A stretch of 64,000 nt of DNA from Paraburkholderia sp. GTDB taxonomy: Bacteria; Pseudomonadota; Gammaproteobacteria; Burkholderiales; Burkholderiaceae. This document shows, piece after piece, positions 57,589 through 64,000 of this stretch. Within the stretch, counting starts at the first letter, position 1. Each line of letters starts with the position of its first letter. A program made the position numbers and the translations under genes. The notes below the pieces were generated by a model, which ran no database searches, was not told the DNA's origin, and saw only the letters and a list, made by a program, of their open reading frames with translations. The stretch is from contig NZ_SCRP01000032.1 of assembly GCF_004298475.1 (NCBI RefSeq), positions 1-64,000 on the forward strand, written 5' to 3'.

Positions 57589-59112
57589 ATGGGCGAGACA
57601 CATCTGAACGAAACCGGCGTTCGCACGCTGACGCATTTCATCGGCGGCAAGCCGCTCGACACCAAAAGCGAGCGTTACGCCGACGTTTTCAATCCCGCGC
57701 TCGGCAAGGTGAGCGCGCGCGTGCCGCTCGCGAGCGTGGCCGACGTGAACGCGGCCGTCGCCGCAGCCGAGGCCGCATTCCCGGCGTGGAGCGAGATGGC
57801 GCCCGTCAAGCGCGCGCGCATTCTGTTCAAGTTCAAGGATCTGCTCGACCAGCACCACGACGAACTCGCCGAGCTGATCACGCGCGAGCACGGCAAGGTG
57901 TTTTCGGATGCGAAAGGCGAGGTCATGCGCGGCATCGAGGTCGTCGAATTCGCGTGCGGCATTCCGAACCTGCTGAAGACCGACTTCACCGACCAGATCG
58001 GCGGCGGCATCGATAACTGGAACCTGCGCCAGCCGCTGGGCGTCGTGGCCGGCGTCACGCCGTTCAACTTCCCGATGATGGTGCCGTGCTGGATGTTCCC
58101 GGTCGCGCTCGCGTGCGGCAACACGTTCGTGCTGAAGCCTTCGGAGCGCGATCCCTCGGCATCGCTTCGCCTCGCCGAACTGCTCAAGGAAGCGGGCTTG
58201 CCCGATGGCGTGTTCAACGTCGTCCACGGCGACAAGGTGGCCGTGGACGCGCTGCTTGCGCACCCGGACGTCGCGGCGCTTTCGTTCGTCGGCTCGACGC
58301 CGATCGCCGAGTACATCTATACGGAAGGCGCAAGGCACGGCAAGCGCGTGCAGGCGCTGGGCGGCGCGAAGAATCACCTTGTCGTGATGCCCGACGCCAA
58401 TCTCGATCAGGCCGTCGACGCGCTGATCGGCGCGGCCTATGGTTCGGCGGGCGAGCGCTGCATGGCGATTTCGGTGGCGGTGGCCGTGGGCCATGTCGCC
58501 GACGAACTGATCGAGCGTCTTACGCCGCGCGTGAAGGCGCTCAAGATCGGCAACGGCATGGACAGCGCGTCGGAGATGGGGCCGCTCGTGACGGCGGCGC
58601 ACCGCGAGAAAGTGAAGGGCTATATCGATGCCGGCGTGAAGGCGGGCGCGAAGCTCGTGGTCGACGGCCGCGCGCATGCGCCCGAAGGTCAGGAAGACGG
58701 TTTCTTCCTCGGCGGCACGCTGTTCGACAACGTGAAGACCGATATGACGATCTACAAGGAAGAGATCTTCGGTCCGGTGCTTGCGGTGGTGCGCGTGCCC
58801 GACTTTGCGAGCGCCGTCGAACTCATCAACGCGCATGAGTTCGCCAATGGCGTTGCGCTCTTTACATCGGATGGCGGCATCGCGCGCGCGTTCTCGCGGC
58901 AGATCAAGGTCGGCATGGTGGGGATCAACGTGCCGATTCCGGTGCCGATGGCGTGGCATTCGTTCGGCGGCTGGAAGCGCTCGCTGTTCGGCGACCATCA
59001 TGCTTACGGCGAAGAAGGCGTGCGTTTTTACACGCGCTACAAGAGCATCATGCAGCGCTGGCCGGACAGCATCGCCAAGGGCGCGGAATTCACGATGCCC
59101 GTCGCGAAGTAA
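57589..59112 (+). CDS. mmsA: CoA-acylating methylmalonate-semialdehyde dehydrogenase
   Basis: A 507-residue aldehyde dehydrogenase of the MmsA group: [23 protein letters not shown], the catalytic Cys in [14 protein letters not shown], and KEEIFGPVL. It oxidises methylmalonate semialdehyde or malonate semialdehyde to propionyl- or acetyl-CoA (valine, inositol or beta-alanine routes). ATG at 57589 preferred. Upstream of the GMC gene by 126 bp. Confidence 0.95.
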   Translation: MGETHLNETGVRTLTHFIGGKPLDTKSERYADVFNPALGKVSARVPLASVADVNAAVAAAEAAFPAWSEMAPVKRARILFKFKDLLDQHHDELAELITREHGKVFSDAKGEVMRGIEVVEFACGIPNLLKTDFTDQIGGGIDNWNLRQPLGVVAGVTPFNFPMMVPCWMFPVALACGNTFVLKPSERDPSASLRLAELLKEAGLPDGVFNVVHGDKVAVDALLAHPDVAALSFVGSTPIAEYIYTEGARHGKRVQALGGAKNHLVVMPDANLDQAVDALIGAAYGSAGERCMAISVAVAVGHVADELIERLTPRVKALKIGNGMDSASEMGPLVTAAHREKVKGYIDAGVKAGAKLVVDGRAHAPEGQEDGFFLGGTLFDNVKTDMTIYKEEIFGPVLAVVRVPDFASAVELINAHEFANGVALFTSDGGIARAFSRQIKVGMVGINVPIPVPMAWHSFGGWKRSLFGDHHAYGEEGVRFYTRYKSIMQRWPDSIAKGAEFTMPVAK

Positions 59113-59238
59113 GCGTCCGCGTAACGCTTGCAGTGAACAGGCGGCGGCGTGTGCCGACGCCTGCAAAAATACAGTCGGCATGTAACGCAGCGGGTCCGCA
59201 CGGCGGCCCGCCTGCGCCGGACCGGATGGGAGACAAAA

Positions 59239-60960
59239 ATGCCAGCAACGAGCGAAGCAACTCGTGCATCGTCGTCCTCGCGTCGCCTCGAAGGCGAATT
59301 CGATTATGTGATCGTCGGCGCTGGCACCGCGGGTTGCGTGCTCGCCAACCGTCTGAGCGCCGACCCCAACATCTCCGTGCTGCTGCTCGAAGCGGGCGGC
59401 AAGGACGACTATCGCTGGATTCACATTCCGGTCGGCTATCTCTACTGCATCGGCAATCCGCGCACCGACTGGCTCTATAAAACCGTTGCCGAAGCAGGCC
59501 TGAACGGACGCACGCTCTCCTATCCGCGCGGGCGTGTGCTGGGCGGATCGTCGTCGATCAACGGCATGATCTACATGCGCGGCCAGCGTGAGGATTACGA
59601 CGCGTGGGCGCGCGCATCCGGCGATGCAGGGTGGTCGTGGGAATCCGTGCTGCCGGTGTTTCGCAAAAGCGAGGACTATCACGGCGGCGCGAGCGAATTT
59701 CACGGCGCGGGCGGCGAATGGCGCGTCGAGAAACAGCGGCTCAAGTGGAAGATTCTCGAATCGTTCGCGCAGGCGGCGCAGGAGCAGGGCATTGCCGCCA
59801 CCGACGATTTCAATCGCGGCGATAACAGCGGCGTCGGCTATTTCGACGTGAACCAGAAACGCGGCGTGCGCTGGAACGCGTCGAAGGCGTTTTTGCGCGC
59901 CGCGATGAAGCGGCCAAACATGACCGTCGTGACGGGCGCGCTCACCGAACGCGTGATCTTCGAAGGACGCAGATGCGTTGGCGTCGAATATCGCGGCGGC
60001 GAGGTCGCTGATGTCGCTTACGTCGCTCGGGTGCGCGGCGAAGTGATCCTGAGTGCGGGCGCGGTGAATTCGCCGCAATTGCTCGAACTCTCCGGCATCG
60101 GCGATGCGCGGCGGCTCGCGTCGCTCGGCATCGGCGTCGTGCAGGATCTGCCCGGCGTGGGCGAGAACCTGCAGGACCATTTGCAACTGCGCATGGCGTA
60201 TCGCGTAGACGGTGTGCGCACGCTCAACACGGCGTCGGCGCACTGGTGGGGCAAGCTGAAAATCGGCCTTCAATACGCGCTGTTTCAAAGCGGGCCGATG
60301 TCGATGTCGCCGTCGCAGCTCGGTGCGTTCGCCAGGTCCGATCCAGGCGAGCCCGCGCTCACGCGCCCCGACCTCGAATATCACGTGCAGCCGCTTTCGC
60401 TCGACCGTTTCGGCGAGCCGCTGCACCGCTTCAATGCATTCACCGCATCGGTCTGCAATTTGCGGCCCACGTCGCGCGGCAGCATCCACATCGTTTCTGC
60501 CGATCCGGCAACAGCGCCCGCTATCGCGCCGAATTACCTTTCTACCGATTACGACCGGCACGTCGCCGCCAATGCGTTGCGTCTCACGCGCCGCATTGCG
60601 GCGTCGCCCGCGCTCGCGCGCTACAAGCCGCGGGAAATTTTGCCCGGCGTGGCGTTCCAGACCGAAGAACAACTGGTCGAAGCGGCGGGTAAGGTCGGCA
60701 CGACGATCTTTCATCCGGTGGGCACCTGCCGCATGGGCCGCGCCGACGACGCCGACGCTGTCGTCGATTCGCGCCTGCGCGTGCGCGGCGTGACGGGCTT
60801 GCGCGTGGCCGATGCATCGATCATGCCGTTCATCACGTCGGGCAACACGAATTCGCCGACGCTAATGATTGCCGAGCGCGCGGCGGCGATGCTGCTCGCC
60901 GATCGCAACGAGGGCGCGAACGCACGCGTCGATTCCGCCGCGCATATGACGGAAGTGTGA
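59239..60960 (+). CDS. GMC family oxidoreductase (choline dehydrogenase-like)
   Basis: A 573-residue flavoenzyme. FAD site DYVIVGAGTAGCVLANRLS and LLLEAGG; signature 1 GRVLGGSSSINGMIYMRGQ; signature 2 GAVNSPQLLELSGIG; active-site His region HPVGTCRMG and the C-terminal NTNSPTLMIAERAA. It oxidises an alcohol; the substrate is unknown and could be other than choline. GGGAGA is upstream of the ATG. Likely with mmsA in one catabolic operon. Confidence 0.94.
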   Translation: MPATSEATRASSSSRRLEGEFDYVIVGAGTAGCVLANRLSADPNISVLLLEAGGKDDYRWIHIPVGYLYCIGNPRTDWLYKTVAEAGLNGRTLSYPRGRVLGGSSSINGMIYMRGQREDYDAWARASGDAGWSWESVLPVFRKSEDYHGGASEFHGAGGEWRVEKQRLKWKILESFAQAAQEQGIAATDDFNRGDNSGVGYFDVNQKRGVRWNASKAFLRAAMKRPNMTVVTGALTERVIFEGRRCVGVEYRGGEVADVAYVARVRGEVILSAGAVNSPQLLELSGIGDARRLASLGIGVVQDLPGVGENLQDHLQLRMAYRVDGVRTLNTASAHWWGKLKIGLQYALFQSGPMSMSPSQLGAFARSDPGEPALTRPDLEYHVQPLSLDRFGEPLHRFNAFTASVCNLRPTSRGSIHIVSADPATAPAIAPNYLSTDYDRHVAANALRLTRRIAASPALARYKPREILPGVAFQTEEQLVEAAGKVGTTIFHPVGTCRMGRADDADAVVDSRLRVRGVTGLRVADASIMPFITSGNTNSPTLMIAERAAAMLLADRNEGANARVDSAAHMTEV

Positions 60961-61152
60961 ACGCGGTAGTGTAAAAACGGACGTTTGAAGCGGACGCGAA
61001 GGGCGCGAAGCGCATTGAGCGCGACGCGGGATGAAGTGTTTGCCCCATAAGTGCAAATCCCAATGATTGCGGTGCATCATTGGCGCGACAATGCGCGGGA
61101 GCGGGCAGAGCGCAGACAGCGCGCCGCGCCTTTACTACGCGTGGAAGGGGAC

Positions 61153-61932
61153 ATGATTCTCAGCGACACGATTCTGGAGACGCGCGGACTGACCAAGCAG
61201 TTCAAGGGCTTTACGGCCGTGAACGGCGTGAATCTGCGCGTGTGCCGCGGCACGATCCACGCGCTGATCGGACCCAACGGCGCAGGCAAGACCACCTGCT
61301 TTAATCTGCTCACCAAATTTCTTGAGCCGAGCGCGGGGCGCATCGTATTCAACGGTGTCGACATCACGCATGAGCGGCCCGCGCAGATCGCGCGGCGCGG
61401 CATCATCCGGTCGTTTCAGATTTCCGCGGTGTTTCCGCACCTCACGGCGCTGCAGAACGTGCGCATCGGCTTGCAGCGCTCGCTTGGCACCGCTTATCAC
61501 TTCTGGAAAAGCGAGCGCACGCTCGCCGAACTCGATGACCGCGCAATGGATCTGCTCACGCAGGTCGGCCTGACCGACTTCGCCGCTGTGCCGACCGTCG
61601 AACTCGCTTACGGACGCAAGCGCGCGCTCGAAATCGCCACGACGCTCGCGATGGAACCCGAACTGATGCTGCTCGACGAGCCCACGCAGGGCATGGGCCA
61701 CGAGGACGTGGACCGCGTGACGGCGCTTATCAAGAAGGTTGCGAGCGGGCGCACGATCCTGATGGTCGAGCACAACATGAACGTGATTGCGGGCATCTCC
61801 GACACGATCACCGTCCTGCAACGCGGCGAAGTGCTGGCGGAAGGCAGCTACGCCGAAGTGTCGAAGAATCCGCTCGTGGCCGAAGCCTATATGGGCAGCG
61901 CGGACGCGACCCTCGTCGGAGCCCACGCATGA
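61153..61932 (+). CDS. ABC transporter ATPase, LivG type
   Basis: A 259-residue ATPase of the branched-chain/urea/aromatic uptake family. Walker A GPNGAGKTT, Q-loop, signature ELAYGRKRALEIA (in place of LSGGQ), Walker B LMLLDEPTQGM and switch His in MVEHNMNV. ATG at 61153 preferred. Its last codons overlap the LivF start by four bases. Confidence 0.95.
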   Translation: MILSDTILETRGLTKQFKGFTAVNGVNLRVCRGTIHALIGPNGAGKTTCFNLLTKFLEPSAGRIVFNGVDITHERPAQIARRGIIRSFQISAVFPHLTALQNVRIGLQRSLGTAYHFWKSERTLAELDDRAMDLLTQVGLTDFAAVPTVELAYGRKRALEIATTLAMEPELMLLDEPTQGMGHEDVDRVTALIKKVASGRTILMVEHNMNVIAGISDTITVLQRGEVLAEGSYAEVSKNPLVAEAYMGSADATLVGAHA

Positions 61933-62684
61933 GCACCGTGACGGAAAACGAACACGTCGACGCCGCCGCCGTGGCGGGCGAGCCCGCGCTCGCGATCTCG
62001 GGGCTGCAAACCTGGTACGGCGAATCGCACATCCTGCACGGCGTGGATCTCTCCGTGGCGCGCGGCGAAGTCGTCACGCTGCTCGGGCGCAACGGGGCCG
62101 GGCGCACGACCACGCTGCGCGCGATCATGGGCCTCACGGGACGCCGCACGGGGTCGATCCACATCGGCGGGCGCGAGACGATCCATATGCCCACCTATCG
62201 CATCGCGCATTGCGGCGTCGGCTATTGCCCGGAGGAGCGCGGCATTTTTTCGAGCCTCTCGTGCGAGGAGAACCTGCTGCTGCCGCCGCTCGTGAACGCC
62301 GGCTCGAACGGCATGTCGCTCGACGAGATCTACTCGATGTTTCCGAATCTCGCGGAGCGCCGTCACAGCCAGGGCACGCGCCTTTCCGGCGGCGAGCAGC
62401 AGATGCTGGCCGTCGCGCGCATCCTGCGCACGGGTGCGAATCTGCTGCTGCTCGACGAGATCTCCGAAGGCCTTGCACCCGTGATCGTGCAGACGCTCGC
62501 GCGCATGATTCTCACGCTCAAGGCGCGCGGCTACACGGTCGTCATGGTCGAACAGAACTTTCGCTTCGCTGCGCCGCTGGCCGACCGGTTCTACGTGATG
62601 GAGCACGGCCGTATCGTCGAGCACTTCGGCGTCGCCGAACTCGAGGGCAAGATGCCCGTGCTGCACGAACTGCTAGGCGTCTAG
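61929..62684 (+). CDS. ABC transporter ATPase, LivF type, with Arg in Walker A
   Basis: A 251-residue ATPase paired with the previous gene. Signature LSGGEQQMLAVARIL, Walker B LLLLDEISEGL and switch His position replaced by Gln (VMVEQNFRF), usual for LivF. The Walker A reads GRNGAGRTTTL: the catalytic Lys is Arg (codon CGC). Either this subunit is degenerate, or Arg is tolerated in this subgroup. ATGA overlap with LivG. Confidence 0.93.
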   Translation: MSTVTENEHVDAAAVAGEPALAISGLQTWYGESHILHGVDLSVARGEVVTLLGRNGAGRTTTLRAIMGLTGRRTGSIHIGGRETIHMPTYRIAHCGVGYCPEERGIFSSLSCEENLLLPPLVNAGSNGMSLDEIYSMFPNLAERRHSQGTRLSGGEQQMLAVARILRTGANLLLLDEISEGLAPVIVQTLARMILTLKARGYTVVMVEQNFRFAAPLADRFYVMEHGRIVEHFGVAELEGKMPVLHELLGV

Positions 62685-62694
62685 CGTTCCGGGT

Positions 62695-62753
62695 TTCGGA
62701 TTGCGCGCGGCGCGCGGCGCGCGGCGCGAGGCGCGAGGCGCCGCACGCGACAA
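62695..62753. repeat. GC-rich tandem repeats between livF and the binding protein gene
   Basis: GCGCGCGGCGCGC... units (GCGCGGC, GCGCGAG) repeat for about 45 bp. Could form secondary structure that changes expression of the flanking genes. Confidence 0.6.
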
Positions 62754-62853
62754 GTCTTGCCGCAATTTGCTGCTTTGATGTATCGATTCGATGTTTCGAT
62801 CCGGCTTATCGCTTCGATAACTATGACCATGCAACCAAAGAAGGAGACTGCAA

Positions 62854-64000
62854 TGAGGAAAACGACGTTCGCGCGGCTCGCGGGCCTGATCACCGCCGCA
62901 GCGGCATCGATGACGCTTGGCGCAGGCAACGCGCAGGCTGCTGGCGACACGGTGAAGATCGGCTTCATCACGGACATGTCGGGACTCTATGCGGACGACG
63001 ACGGCCCGGGGGGGCTCACGGCGATCAAGATGGCGATTGCCGACTTCGGCGGCAAGGTGCTCGGCAAACCGATCGACCTCGTGTACGCGGACCACCAAAA
63101 CAAGGCGGACATTGCAGCGTCGAAGGCGCGCGAGTGGATCGACCGCGACGGCATCACCTTGCTGTTCGGCGGTACGAACTCGGCGGCGGCGCTCGCGATG
63201 AACGACGTCGCGAAAGAGAAAAAGAAGGTGGTGTACGTCAACACCGGCGCGGGCACGGACGATCTCACGAACAAGCAGTGCACGCCGTACACGATTCACT
63301 ACGGTTACGACACGGTTGCGCTCGCAAAGGGCACCGGCCTTGCGGTGGTCAAGCAGGGCGGCAAGTCCTGGTTCTTCCTGACCGCCGACTACGCGTTCGG
63401 CAAGTCGCTGGAAAAGAATACGGCCGACGTCGTCAAGGAGAACGGCGGCCAGGTGGTCGGCGAGGTGCGCCATCCGCTTTCCGCGTCGGACTTCTCGTCG
63501 TTCCTGCTGCAGGCGCAGTCGTCGAAGGCACAGATTCTCGGCCTCGCTAACGCGGGCGGCGACACGGTCAACGCGATCAAGGCCGCGAAGGAATTCGGCA
63601 TCGACAAGACGATGAAGACCGCCGCGCTGCTGATGTTCCTGCCCGACGTGAAGAGCCTCGGGCTCGACACGACGCAGGGCCTCGTGCTGACGACCGGCTG
63701 GTATTGGGACCAGACCGATGCGTCGCGCAAGTGGGCGCAGCGTTATTACGACCAGACGAAGAAGATGCCGTCTGAACTTCAGGCCGCCGACTATTCGTTC
63801 ACCATGAATTACCTGAAGGCGGTGCAGGCGGCGGGTACGACCGACCCGGACAAGGTCATGGCGAAGCTGAAGAGCACCAGGATCAACGACTTCTATACGC
63901 AGGGCGGCTATATCCGCCAGGACGGCGTGCTGATTCACGACATGTATCTCGCGCAGGTCAAGAAGCCGTCGGAGTCGAAGAGCCCGTGGGATCTCTACAA
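62854..64000 (+). CDS. ABC transporter substrate-binding protein, partial at right edge
   Basis: At least 382 residues before the window ends, with no stop reached. Signal peptide MRKTTFARLAGLITAAAAS then cleavage near AQA-AGD. The mature part begins DTVKIGFITDMSGLY, followed by GGLTAIKMAIADFGG, ADHQNKADIAASKAREWID and SALAMNDVAKEKKK-like blocks (AALAMNDVAKEK), all typical of Liv-type periplasmic binding proteins. GAAGGAG precedes the ATG. Together with the two ATPases this is the uptake module; permease genes must lie beyond the edge. Confidence 0.93.

Noticed and set aside
57499..60714. 1071-codon leftward open frame opposite mmsA and the GMC gene
   Set aside because: It covers two well-supported genes on the other strand and has no recognisable motif; antisense shadow.

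Overview
The window is high-GC beta-proteobacterial DNA, most likely chromosome 1 of a Paraburkholderia, Caballeronia or Burkholderia species. The evidence is the gyrB-dnaN-dnaA // rpmH-rnpA-yidD-yidC-mnmE block, lineage-typical small families (DUF4148, DUF3717), and the mix of mnmC, gshA, ybdK, NodT-type efflux and tctDE-like genes. All calls come from reading the sequence; no database search was run.

Layout. (1) 1-10.9 kb is an accessory defence island. At its left edge are two copies of an IS21-like end repeat. Then come a PD-(D/E)XK nuclease-like gene, an sce7726/sce7725 gene pair, a small unknown gene, and a five-gene type II CBASS-like operon: HNH-SAVED effector with a long extra N-terminal region, CD-NTase, E2-E1 ligase, JAB peptidase and an overlapping DEDDh exonuclease. 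(2) 10.9-22.1 kb is the conserved replication and ribosome/membrane block: gyrB, dnaN and dnaA leftward; rpmH, rnpA, yidD, yidC and mnmE rightward, with an Xre-type regulator between yidC and mnmE. (3) 22.1-32 kb is a gene-poor patch with a tandem duplication of a secreted DUF4148 gene, small secreted and membrane proteins, an HtrA-like protease, LysE and YaeQ family genes, a candidate anti-Shine-Dalgarno small RNA, and the ada-alkA alkylation-repair pair. (4) 32-45 kb holds gshA, a lipoprotein, a marR/EmrB-type/NodT efflux set without an adaptor, a lone gspG, a nonsense-interrupted lytic transglycosylase, a CobW-type GTPase, an HU gene and mnmC. (5) 45-51.6 kb holds two clusters of DnaA boxes around an antiporter and ybdK, then a MarR regulator with a cysteine-rich tail, a glutamine amidotransferase, a decayed Old Yellow Enzyme gene and a SET-domain gene. 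(6) 51.7-64 kb holds a TctE/TctD-like two-component system, phhB without phhA, an Lrp regulator, a CYTH protein, and a catabolic block: LysR, mmsA, GMC oxidoreductase, and a Liv-type ABC importer whose binding protein runs off the right edge.

How genes work together. The CD-NTase should make a cyclic nucleotide on phage infection, the SAVED domain should sense it and the HNH domain should cut DNA. Cap2 and Cap3 should attach and remove the CD-NTase C-terminus. MnmE and MnmC act in the same tRNA wobble-uridine pathway. Ada and AlkA form an adaptive-response operon. LysR, MmsA, the GMC enzyme and the Liv transporter look like one import-and-oxidation module of unknown substrate.

The strongest items for a second look are the CBASS operon with its extended effector and overlapping exonuclease, the candidate small RNA at 29.55-29.61 kb, the DnaA-box clusters about 30 kb from dnaA, the in-frame nonsense codon in the transglycosylase, and the many short (often 12-bp) tandem repeats at gene ends.
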